DNA from: Sulfonitrofixus sp039714575
GTDB taxonomy: Bacteria; Campylobacterota; Campylobacteria; Campylobacterales; Sulfurimonadaceae
NCBI GenBank assembly: GCA_039714575.1
Contig: JBDLJE010000082.1
Coordinates: 1 to 7,475, forward strand
Length of the DNA stretch: 7,475 nt
Reading direction: 5' to 3'
The notes under the pieces were generated by a model. The model saw nothing but the letters and a program-made list of their open reading frames with translations, ran no database searches and was not told where the DNA came from. Of this stretch, positions 1 to 6,239 are shown one piece after another. The position numbers and the translations under genes were made by a program. The stretch's first letter is position 1. Every line of letters starts with the position of its first letter.

Positions 1-71
1 ATTAGCTCAGTTGGTAGAGCAAACGACTGAAAATCGTTGTGTCCTTGGTTCGATTCCGAGATAAGCCACCA
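1..71 (+). tRNA. tRNA-Phe (GAA), 5' end cut by the window edge
   Basis: This is a phenylalanine tRNA lacking its first five bases. The D-arm starts at GCTC (5-8). The anticodon stem is AACGA (22-26) with TCGTT (34-38) around the loop CTGAAAA (27-33), giving anticodon GAA at 29-31. The T-arm is CTTGG (44-48) with CCGAG (56-60) around TTCGATT. The 3' acceptor strand ATAAGCC (61-67), discriminator A (68) and an encoded CCA (69-71) complete it. The 3' acceptor strand predicts GGCTTAT for the 5' strand; only its last two bases (AT, 1-2) are present, so the gene begins five bases outside the window. No convincing terminator follows, only a T-tract near 84-88 without a stem. Confidence 0.96.
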
Positions 72-204
72 CTTTCAAAACACTTTTTCCTTTACTCTAC
101 GTTGTCAACTAACTCACATACAGCAGTATGCTTCGTCAGTTTCCGCCTTGATTAAAGAAAAAATTGCTTTGAAAGTCCCTTTTACTACTTTTCTATCTGG
201 TCAG

Positions 205-615
205 CTATCGTTTACGGATTTTTTGATGGCAGCCTACACACTCGTGTAGGATATGTGTATAGGTAGCCGAGATCTTGCTGTAAGACTTTGTTCTGTTTCT
301 CATCTGTTCATCTAAGCTATCTACATAGTTGCGGATCTTTTCTCCGGTTCGTTCTGCATAGTTCTTTACAAACTCCGGGTTTTCCGGCATATGTTTCGCC
401 AGAGCTTCTCCATGACTTTCCAGAAATCTTTCATCATCGACTTTTAGCTTCTTAACACCCTTGTTCATCTCATCGATATTGTTATATAAGATCCCGTGTT
501 GGATCAGTTCCATTGCAGATGCAAAGGATTTCATTACAGTTTTTAGCTCTTCACTCTCTTTCTCTTGAGCAAACATGCTCAATGAAAGAGCTAACATTAC
601 TATTACAAGTTTCAT
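205..615 (-). CDS. small periplasmic c-type cytochrome, C-terminal heme site (cytochrome c'/class II-like)
   Basis: This 136-residue protein is predicted to be exported and to bind one covalent heme. Residues 1-16 look like a Sec signal peptide (K2, hydrophobic run, small residues before a likely cut after A16). The rest is highly charged and helical, and the only CxxCH motif, CVGCH, lies at 126-130, six residues from the end. A heme site at the C-terminus of a helical protein of this size is the layout of class II cytochromes (cytochrome c' and c-556), where the fold is a four-helix bundle; M28 or M35 in the first helix could be the sixth ligand if it is c-556-like. This class assignment is an inference, and the electron partner is unknown. 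The start is supported by GAGGAG at 621-626, six bases upstream of the ATG. The gene stands alone, between the tRNA and a 289-base non-coding gap. Confidence 0.85.
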   Translation of the reverse strand: MKLVIVMLALSLSMFAQEKESEELKTVMKSFASAMELIQHGILYNNIDEMNKGVKKLKVDDERFLESHGEALAKHMPENPEFVKNYAERTGEKIRNYVDSLDEQMRNRTKSYSKISATYTHILHECVGCHQKIRKR

Positions 616-636
616 ACCATCTCCTCATAATCACCT

Positions 637-642
637 ATCATA
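637..642 (-). promoter_or_regulatory. possible -10 element for the cytochrome gene
   Basis: Read on the minus strand this is TATGAT, placed so that transcription would start near 630 and give a leader of about 15 bases containing the GAGGAG ribosome site. No -35 box is visible at the right distance. Upstream are A/T tracts at 677-684, 692-696 and 711-717, which fits Campylobacterota promoters that rely on AT-rich upstream DNA instead of a -35. The assignment is tentative. Confidence 0.35.
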
Positions 643-736
643 AAGCTTAGTACATTTCACATAATTTCAACTTATTAAAAAAAACTGCTTTAAAAACAGC
701 TCTTTTACTTAAAAAAACAGCTGTCTTCATTTCGTA

Positions 737-751
737 TGTGACAACGTCACA
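737..751. promoter_or_regulatory. perfect palindrome TGTGAC-AAC-GTCACA, operator-like
   Basis: Six-base half-sites separated by three bases form a perfect inverted repeat. The outer pattern TGTGA-N5-TCACA resembles Crp/Fnr-family sites, though the E. coli Crp site has N6. A weaker related palindrome, TGAC-AGGC-GTCA (817-828), lies about 78 bases away. The site is about 95 bases upstream of the tentative cytochrome -10, so regulation of that gene is possible but not shown. Confidence 0.35.
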
Positions 752-869
752 GACACCACTTTTTATTATAGGTATAGTTTCTGTATTAATCATAAAGGAA
801 AGAGGTATTCTAACGGTGACAGGCGTCATAAGATGGTGCCGTATGCACTTCTTGGATTAAACAGTTGCC

Positions 870-895
870 CAATGAGCACTGAAAAGTGCTCATTG
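870..895. terminator. 11-bp perfect hairpin just past proC, possible terminator
   Basis: The arm AATGAGCACT (871-880) pairs perfectly with AGTGCTCATT (885-894) around GAAA, and C870-G895 adds an eleventh pair. It starts 10 bases after the proC stop codon, the normal place for a terminator. Downstream of it in the proC direction there is no clear T-tract (GGCAACTGTTT follows), so intrinsic termination would be weak. A role in 3'-end protection is an alternative. Confidence 0.5.
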
Positions 896-904
896 ACCTA
901 AAGC

Positions 905-1669
905 TTATGAAAGTTCTACAGCCTTTTTGTAGGCTCTCTCTACAGCATCGATGCAGGCGGCTCTAACGTTGCCGTCCTCTAAGGCACCGTAACCGGCGGC
1001 TGTTGTTCCGCCGGGGCTCATCACGCCATCTTTTAGAATAGCCGGGTGTACCTCTTGGATGAGTTCTCCGAAGCCGCCGAAGAGCCCGCGCATGATAGCC
1101 ATGGCATCATCACGCTTCAACCCCTGTTTCACCGCACCGTCTGCCAGAGCCTCTGCCATCAGCGCCAAGTAAGCAGGGCCTGAACCTGCAAGTGCCGTAG
1201 CGATATCGATCTCTTTCTCCGATGCCAGCCATCTGACTGTGCCGATAGCACTGAAAAGTGTCTCTGCCTCTTGTCGGTAGGCGCTGTCACCTGTCAATGT
1301 CGTCATCGATCTTTTTACTGTCGCAGCAAGGTTAGGCATAGCACGAACCACGGCATGCGTCTTGATATGCGATGATAAAGTATTCAAGGTCGTACCAGCT
1401 AGAACAGAGTAGACAACTTTAGCCTCTCCAACCAACTGCGCCCCTACCTCTTGAACATTGTAAGGCTTTACACATAACATCACTGTCTTACCATGAATGT
1501 CACAAGCATTAAGAGGTGACTTTTTGACACTACAGCCTAAAGCCTCTTCAAAAGCGTCCAGTTTAGCCATATTGCGACCGACAACTTCGATCGTATAGTC
1601 ATCTTTCAGACCTTGCGCGATCGAAAGTGCCATATTGCCGTTACCGATAAATGTAAGTGTTGTTTTCAT
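905..1669 (-). CDS. proC: pyrroline-5-carboxylate reductase (ProC)
   Basis: ProC catalyses the last step of proline synthesis, reducing 1-pyrroline-5-carboxylate to L-proline with NAD(P)H in the cytoplasm. The 254-residue protein has the N-terminal Rossmann glycine pattern FIGNGNMA (7-14), CVKPYNV (66-72) and RAMPN (109-113). The C-terminal dimerisation and substrate domain carries GSGPAYL (162-168) and KDGVMSPGGTTAAG (213-226), the family signature that contacts the substrate. Length is slightly below the usual 260-275 residues, but all motifs are present and the protein looks intact. It is a single gene with its own promoter, an element-bearing gap upstream and a hairpin directly downstream. 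The ribosome site is weak (AAAGAA about five bases before the ATG). Confidence 0.96.
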   Translation of the reverse strand: MKTTLTFIGNGNMALSIAQGLKDDYTIEVVGRNMAKLDAFEEALGCSVKKSPLNACDIHGKTVMLCVKPYNVQEVGAQLVGEAKVVYSVLAGTTLNTLSSHIKTHAVVRAMPNLAATVKRSMTTLTGDSAYRQEAETLFSAIGTVRWLASEKEIDIATALAGSGPAYLALMAEALADGAVKQGLKRDDAMAIMRGLFGGFGELIQEVHPAILKDGVMSPGGTTAAGYGALEDGNVRAACIDAVERAYKKAVELS

Positions 1670-1696
1670 ACTGGTTCTTTTTATTTAATTAGGGAT

Positions 1697-1724
1697 ATTT
1701 TAGCATATTGTTTGGGATTGTGAA
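1697..1724 (-). promoter_or_regulatory. proC promoter: -35 TTCACA, 16-base spacer, extended -10 TGC-TAAAAT
   Basis: On the minus strand, TTCACA (1719-1724) matches five of six bases of TTGACA. It is followed after 16 bases by TAAAAT (1697-1702), directly preceded by TGC, an extended -10. Transcription would begin near 1690, giving a leader of about 20 bases. The left end of the structured repeat lies about 36 bases upstream of the -35, so the promoter itself is intact. Confidence 0.6.
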
Positions 1725-1759
1725 GAGATGGTTCATCAAATAAAGTTCTTATATGGTAA

Positions 1760-2032
1760 TTAAGGGCACCTCTAAAAACCCTAGTCAGCCTCAGAGGGAA
1801 AAAGAGAGATGAGATTGTGAAACACTTTTTTAGAGTCATAGCCAAAGCTACGACGATGAAAAATGTTTTGTAAGATCGCTCTCTTTTTCCCTCCCGTAGG
1901 GCGTCACAGAGAAATCCACACTCAGCATTGCCCTTTTTCGCCTTAGCTACGGCTAGGGCTTCAAAAGGTCGCCTTGATTGTGAACTTCTCTGTGACGCTG
2001 AGGCTAACTAGGGTTTTTAGAGGTGCCCTTAA
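1760..2032 (+). repeat. cloverleaf-forming repeat, copy A
   Basis: This 273-base non-coding element makes up most of the gap between proC and the LysR gene. The outer stem pairs 1760-1794 with 1998-2032 (34 of 35 positions). Inside it, arm 1 pairs 1794-1808 with 1879-1893 (15 of 15) around a 70-base loop whose apex is TAGC-CAAA-GCTA (1839-1850). Next is CCCT-CCCGT-AGGG (1889-1901), a small hairpin that competes with the end of arm 1. Arm 2 pairs 1901-1913 with 1986-1998 (13 of 13) around a 72-base loop with apex TAGC-TACG-GCTA (1944-1955). Bases 1812-1864 match copy B at 48 of 53 positions. No open reading frame inside is credible. Strand is given as the orientation shared with copy B; the transcribed strand, if any, is unknown. 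It could be a non-autonomous mobile element, a structured RNA or a REP-like repeat; no transposase is in the window. Confidence 0.88.
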
Positions 2033-2083
2033 GCAAGTCATCCGTCACAGGTACTTCGTACATCTGCTTTGGTTCCGATCCTA

Positions 2084-2107
2084 AAAAAGCCAAGCAGTTG
2101 GCTTTTT
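2084..2107. terminator. bidirectional intrinsic terminator of the LysR gene
   Basis: AAAAAGCCAA (2084-2093) pairs perfectly with TTGGCTTTTT (2098-2107) around GCAG. Read on the minus strand it is a GCCAA/TTGGC stem followed by a run of six T, starting about 35 bases after the LysR stop codon. The same structure has T-tracts on both strands, so it could also stop transcription leaving copy A on the plus strand. Confidence 0.82.
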
Positions 2108-2141
2108 CTTAAACGGCTCTCAGGTGCAGATTGTGCTGAAG

Positions 2142-3059
2142 CTACGACTTTAAAGGTTTGGAGACTTTTAGGGAAAGGAGGTAGTTTACTACGTTGTCTA
2201 TGAACGCATCATGTTTACGGTCTTTACTATAAGCAATATACAGCTTACGCTCTATCTTCTGTCCTCTCAGACGTGCCTCGAAAAGTGTTCCGTTTGCCAA
2301 CTCATCTTGAATAACGTGACGTGAGATCACTGAGACAACCGGACGCACTGCATCTTTTGGTGAACGCATAATAGACTCTTTGATCGCCGTTGGGCTCTGT
2401 ACTACACCGATGACATTAAAACTTGAACACTCAACACCGATCTCTTCAAAGGCCTCAGAAGTGATACGGCGGGTATGCGAGTTTTCATCTCGACAGATCC
2501 AGTCGAACTTATACATGTCGTCGCGGCGAAGCTGTTTCGGGATCGGTTGATTAGAGAAGACAACCAACTCGTCATCCATCCACTCTCTATAGATCACCCT
2601 GTCTCTAAAAACAGGTGATTCGATCAAAGCGATATCGACTTTCTTATCTTCTACCGCGTCGATCAGCTCTTCTGAAAGACCCACATTCATATACACTTCA
2701 TTGTTGATCTTCTCTTTGATCGCACCAAGATAACGCGGCATGATATAGTTACCGATAGAGTACGATGAACCCAATACAAAAGTAAACTCTTTATTGATGA
2801 TCTTCAGCAGGTCTTTTTCACTTACATTGATCGCCTTTTCAAGACGCGTCGCTATACGATACAGGTCTTCGCCGCCTTTAGTAAGTTTAATGCCGTTTTT
2901 TTTGCGTTCAACGATCTTTGTATCGAGGTACTCTTCGATAAATTTGATCTGCTGAGTGACTGCGGGCTGAGAGATTCCAAGTTTTGCAGAAGCCTTGGAA
3001 AAGCTTTTCTCTTTGACAACAGTCAAAAATGTATGAAGTTTTGCAAAATCTTTTAACAT
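2142..3059 (-). CDS. LysR-family transcriptional regulator
   Basis: This 305-residue cytoplasmic DNA-binding regulator has a winged helix-turn-helix at residues 4-62, with the recognition pattern SFSKASAKLGISQPAVTQQIKFIEEYLDTKIVER visible in two pieces (19-38 and 39-52). A linker helix (about 63-90) and a periplasmic-binding-protein-like effector domain (about 92-295) follow. The effector and target genes cannot be read from the sequence. An in-frame ATG 39 bases further upstream (3098) would give 318 residues. I reject it because it overlaps the -10 box and has no ribosome site, whereas the ATG at 3059 is preceded by AAGGA at six-base spacing and begins exactly at the usual LysR N-terminus (MLKDFAKLHTFL). 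The gene is divergent from the helicase gene; LysR proteins often regulate a divergent neighbour, but a helicase/truB/ispE target would be unusual, so autoregulation or distant targets are as likely. Confidence 0.93.
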   Translation of the reverse strand: MLKDFAKLHTFLTVVKEKSFSKASAKLGISQPAVTQQIKFIEEYLDTKIVERKKNGIKLTKGGEDLYRIATRLEKAINVSEKDLLKIINKEFTFVLGSSYSIGNYIMPRYLGAIKEKINNEVYMNVGLSEELIDAVEDKKVDIALIESPVFRDRVIYREWMDDELVVFSNQPIPKQLRRDDMYKFDWICRDENSHTRRITSEAFEEIGVECSSFNVIGVVQSPTAIKESIMRSPKDAVRPVVSVISRHVIQDELANGTLFEARLRGQKIERKLYIAYSKDRKHDAFIDNVVNYLLSLKVSKPLKS

Positions 3060-3096
3060 AAGCTGTCCTTTTACGTAAGATAATTTTATTTGAAAC

Positions 3097-3126
3097 ATTA
3101 TAACGCAGAATTATAAATATTGCCAA
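3097..3126 (-). promoter_or_regulatory. LysR gene promoter: -35 TTGGCA, 18-base spacer, -10 TATAAT
   Basis: On the minus strand TTGGCA (3121-3126) and a perfect TATAAT (3097-3102) are 18 bases apart. Transcription would start near 3090 and give a leader of about 30 bases before the ATG at 3059. The -10 overlaps the upstream in-frame ATG, which excludes that ATG as the start of this transcript. Confidence 0.65.
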
Positions 3127-3194
3127 GGTATTTTAATAATCTCAACTTATTAAACGTTTATGTGATTATAAATTGATAATATAACTTTTATTAA

Positions 3195-3216
3195 TTTGCT
3201 GCAAACCCATGTTTGC
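3195..3216. promoter_or_regulatory. operator-like cluster of three TTTGC half-sites
   Basis: GCAAAC-CCAT-GTTTGC (3201-3216) is a perfect inverted repeat, and TTTGC-T-GCAAA (3195-3205) is a second one sharing the middle half-site. The cluster lies about 50 bases upstream of the helicase -10 and about 70 bases upstream of the LysR -35, where an activator of one gene or repressor of both could bind. It does not clearly fit the LysR T-N11-A pattern, so the bound protein is unknown. Confidence 0.4.
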
Positions 3217-3263
3217 CAATGAAAAGTCAAAATGCCACACATCACCATTATTTAAATCATTTT

Positions 3264-3272
3264 TGCTATAAT
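3264..3272 (+). promoter_or_regulatory. extended -10 promoter (TGC-TATAAT) for the helicase-truB-ispE run
   Basis: A consensus TATAAT (3267-3272) is preceded by TGC (3264-3266 reads T-G-C), the extended -10 typical of sigma-70 promoters in Campylobacterota. There is no -35 match 16-18 bases upstream. Transcription would start near 3279, giving a leader of about 25 bases. No further promoter is evident between the three genes. Confidence 0.7.
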
Positions 3273-3304
3273 TTAACTATATACATAATAGAGACAGCAG
3301 ACAT

Positions 3305-5353
3305 ATGGATAAAATATTTACCAACTTAAATGAATCACAAAGTTCAGCCGTTAAACAGATCGATGGGCCCCTGCTTATTTTAGCAGGAGCCGGCAGCGGC
3401 AAGACCAAGACCATCACTTCTCGCTTGGCGTATCTCCTGGATGTTGTCGGCATCGCTCCAAACAACACACTCACCCTCACCTTTACTAACAAGGCAGCTA
3501 AAGAGATGCAAGAGCGTGCTTTTGCCATGATCAATCCAACCTCTTATCCGCCGCTTCTCTGTACTTTTCACAAGTTTGGTCTGCTCTTTCTAAAATTCAA
3601 CATTCACCTGCTCAAGCGTCAAAACAACTTTGTCGTGATCGACACTGATGATAAAAAACGCATCTTGAAAAAGATCAACGCTGAACTGCCTCTGCCGCTG
3701 ATCGCCAGTGAGATCTCTCGTTACAAAAACTCTCTTATCTCACCGGGGCAGGCCTATGCACAGGCTGAACTTAAAAACTACAAACAGATCGCCAAGATAT
3801 ATGAAGAGTATGAAGCCTATCTCCATGAAAACAACCTCGTTGATTTTGATGATCTTTTAGCCCTTACTTTTAGACTTCTGGATGAGAACGAAGAGCTGGC
3901 TAAACGTACAAGCGAACAGTATCAGTACATTATGATCGATGAGTACCAAGATACCAATGAGCTCCAGTTTAGACTTTTGAAGAAGCTCTGCAGTACACAC
4001 AATAACCTCTGTGTTGTCGGTGATGATGACCAGAGTATTTACGGTTGGCGTGGCGCTAATGTTCGTAACATCTTAGAGTTTCACGAAGACTTTGATGATA
4101 CAATTATTGTCAAACTTGAAGAGAACTACCGTTCTCGTGCTGCTATCTTAAAGGTTGCCAATGAACTTATACAGCACAACCGTTCACGTCTTGGCAAAAA
4201 ACTGATCGCAACACGCGAAGGTGGAGAAGCCGTCGTCACACTCAACTCTCACGATGAGAACGAAGAGGCACGCAAGATCGCCGCAAAGGTCACCGAGCTT
4301 ATCAACCAGGGTGTCTCGCCTAAAGAGATCGCCATACTCTACCGTGTCAATGCACTTTCACGCTCCCTTGAAGAGGGTCTCAACCGTGCAGGTGTTGCTT
4401 ATAAACTTGTCGGCGGCCTGCGTTTTTACGATCGTGCCGAGGTCAAAGACCTTATCTCATACATCCGTCTTATTACCAACCCTCATGACAACTTCTCGAT
4501 GAAGCGTATCATCAACAAACCCAAACGCGGTCTTGGAAAAGCCAGTGTAGAGAAGATAGAGTTGGCAGCGATCGCCAAGGCCGTCTCCATGTATGACTTT
4601 GTCAAAGAGAGCAGCGTTGCCGAACTCGAAGCCCTGGTCAAAAAGAAGAACACACAGACGCTCAAAAAGTTTGTTGCCGACATCGATGACGTGATGGAAG
4701 TCGCAGAACACTCGACCTATGAGTTTATCGACGTCTTGGAAGAGAAGTTCAAACTTAAGGACATCTACAAAAACCTGGCTGACGAGAGTGAACGCGTTGC
4801 CAATATGGATGAGTTTTACGGCCTCTTCCGTGACTTCATCAAACAGTCTCCCGAAGCCACACTCGATGAGTTTTTAAATGAACTCACCTTGCAAAGTGAC
4901 CAGGACGAAGTTGAAGGCGAAAGTATCTATATTATGAGTATCCACGCCTCTAAAGGGCTGGAGTTTGAACATCTCTTTATTATCGGTATGGAGGAGGGTT
5001 TCCTGCCGCTTATCGGTGACGGCAGTGACACCGAAGAGGAGCGTCGTTTAGGCTATGTCGCCTTTACCCGTGCCAAAGATACCTTGACCCTCTCTCATGT
5101 CAACAGCCGTTTCTATAAAGGCCGCAGAACCGACCTCAGCAAAAGCCGTTTCCTGACCGAATCAGGTCTCTGCGAAGGCTCGTTAAAAGTCGAACAGAAC
5201 ACCGCCTTTAAAAAAGGGGACCTTGTCCGCCACAAGATCTTCGGTCCGGGACGCGTACTCGGTGTATCCAAAGCCGGTCGTGAGTTTAAACTCAGCATCA
5301 ACTTCGGCGGCAGCCACAGAGACATCCTCGCCTCCTTTGTCGAACGTCTCTGA
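3305..5353 (+). CDS. UvrD/Rep/PcrA-type superfamily 1 DNA helicase
   Basis: This is an ATP-driven 3'-5' single-strand DNA translocase and helicase of the UvrD/Rep/PcrA type, used in repair, replication restart or clearing proteins from DNA. All SF1A motifs appear in order in 682 residues: Q motif LNESQSSAV (8-16), Walker A AGAGSGKT (27-34), motif Ia TFTNKAAKEMQER (59-71), motif II IDEYQD (211-216), motif III VVGDDDQSIYGWRGA (237-251), motif IV LEENYRSR (271-278), motif V IMSIHASKGLEFEHLF (543-558) and motif VI EERRLGYVAFTRAKD (578-592). Residues 635-680 (KKGDLVRHKIFGPGRVLGV onward) resemble the Tudor-like C-terminal tail of PcrA/UvrD, the part that contacts RNA polymerase in those proteins. 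This favours PcrA/UvrD over Rep, though the family member cannot be fixed. The ribosome site is weak. truB follows after 28 bases. Confidence 0.95.
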   Translation: MDKIFTNLNESQSSAVKQIDGPLLILAGAGSGKTKTITSRLAYLLDVVGIAPNNTLTLTFTNKAAKEMQERAFAMINPTSYPPLLCTFHKFGLLFLKFNIHLLKRQNNFVVIDTDDKKRILKKINAELPLPLIASEISRYKNSLISPGQAYAQAELKNYKQIAKIYEEYEAYLHENNLVDFDDLLALTFRLLDENEELAKRTSEQYQYIMIDEYQDTNELQFRLLKKLCSTHNNLCVVGDDDQSIYGWRGANVRNILEFHEDFDDTIIVKLEENYRSRAAILKVANELIQHNRSRLGKKLIATREGGEAVVTLNSHDENEEARKIAAKVTELINQGVSPKEIAILYRVNALSRSLEEGLNRAGVAYKLVGGLRFYDRAEVKDLISYIRLITNPHDNFSMKRIINKPKRGLGKASVEKIELAAIAKAVSMYDFVKESSVAELEALVKKKNTQTLKKFVADIDDVMEVAEHSTYEFIDVLEEKFKLKDIYKNLADESERVANMDEFYGLFRDFIKQSPEATLDEFLNELTLQSDQDEVEGESIYIMSIHASKGLEFEHLFIIGMEEGFLPLIGDGSDTEEERRLGYVAFTRAKDTLTLSHVNSRFYKGRRTDLSKSRFLTESGLCEGSLKVEQNTAFKKGDLVRHKIFGPGRVLGVSKAGREFKLSINFGGSHRDILASFVERL

Positions 5354-5381
5354 ATACACTAATATACAGATAGAATAGATA

Positions 5382-6239
5382 ATGGCAAAACAGAAACGCG
5401 ACAATATTGACCGCCTCTTTGTGGCCTACAAACCATCAAACATCGGCTCAAACCAGTACCTCTCCAGACTGAAATGGAAGTATAATGCGGCCAAAGCCGG
5501 CTTTTCAGGAACTTTGGATCCTTTTGCCAAAGGGGTCTTGATCGTTGCCTTTGGAAAGTACACCTCTCTCTTTCGTTTTTTGAACAAAACGCCTAAACGC
5601 TATCGTGCGACCTTGTGGCTGGGCGCACACTCAGACAGTCTGGATATTGAGATGGTCAAACAGATCGACACGCTTGATGCTTTGGACGAAGAGGCAATCA
5701 AAAAAGCCGTTGTCTCATTAGAGGGGGAGCTGGAGTACCATCCGCCTATCTTCAGCGCCAAAAAGATTGACGGACGACGTGCCTACGACCTTGCACGCGA
5801 AGGCAAAGAGGTCAAGCTCAACACCATACACTCTACCATCTACGAGATGAAGTTTTTACACTACTGCCATCCCTTTGTCACCTTTGAAGCCACTGTCTCC
5901 GAAGGGACCTATATACGCTCTCTCGGACGATTGATAGCAGAGAAGCTACACCTTGAAGGTGGGATTCTCTCTGCCTTGGAGCGTCTCAATGAAGGACAGT
6001 TTCATTTTGAAGACGAGAAGGCACTTGACATCAAAAAATCTCTCAATATGCCACAAAATTTCTACAAGAAAAATAGAGAGACTATACTCTTAGGACAGAA
6101 ACTTCTTAGAGATGACTTTGAAGTGACTGAGAACGGGACATACTGGATCGACAATAGAGATAGTATCTCTATCTTTGAGTTTGATGATGAGGGTGTCCAC
6201 TACCTTTTAAACAGAGTGAGTCTACATGAAGAGTTATAA
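5382..6239 (+). CDS. truB: tRNA pseudouridine(55) synthase TruB
   Basis: TruB converts U55 in the T-loop of most tRNAs to pseudouridine and also acts as a tRNA folding chaperone. The 285-residue protein has the catalytic motif GTLDPFAKGVL (43-53) with nucleophile D46, the RYRATLWLG strand (73-81) whose Y74 matches the conserved active-site tyrosine, PPIFSAKKIDGRRAYDLAR (121-139) and GTYIRSLGRLIAEKL (175-189). Length is close to that of bacterial TruB (about 270-310). The C-terminal part after residue 220 is poorly recognisable and may be a short PUA-like tail. The gene starts 28 bases after the helicase stop, and its last 14 bases are shared with ispE in another frame, suggesting translational coupling. 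No csrA gene lies between it and ispE. Confidence 0.96.
   Translation: MAKQKRDNIDRLFVAYKPSNIGSNQYLSRLKWKYNAAKAGFSGTLDPFAKGVLIVAFGKYTSLFRFLNKTPKRYRATLWLGAHSDSLDIEMVKQIDTLDALDEEAIKKAVVSLEGELEYHPPIFSAKKIDGRRAYDLAREGKEVKLNTIHSTIYEMKFLHYCHPFVTFEATVSEGTYIRSLGRLIAEKLHLEGGILSALERLNEGQFHFEDEKALDIKKSLNMPQNFYKKNRETILLGQKLLRDDFEVTENGTYWIDNRDSISIFEFDDEGVHYLLNRVSLHEEL

Noticed and set aside
37..249. 70-codon plus-strand reading frame
   Set aside because: It begins inside the tRNA and runs antisense into the cytochrome gene; it has no ribosome site and no recognisable protein features.
647..829. 60-codon minus-strand reading frame in the gap before the cytochrome gene
   Set aside because: It overlaps the putative cytochrome upstream region and operator palindrome, lacks a ribosome site, and its product resembles translated AT-rich non-coding DNA.
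833..901. 22-codon plus-strand frame starting ATGGTGCCG
   Set aside because: It has no ribosome site and runs through the hairpin at 870-895; nothing supports translation.
1760..2032. Interpretation of the repeat as a CRISPR array, integron attC site or classical MITE
   Set aside because: There are no short direct repeats with spacers and no attC-type core-site ends, and the terminal inverted arms are not conserved between copies as MITE ends would be.
2908..3126. 72-codon minus-strand frame overlapping the LysR N-terminus
   Set aside because: It is an out-of-frame shadow of the conserved LysR helix-turn-helix region.
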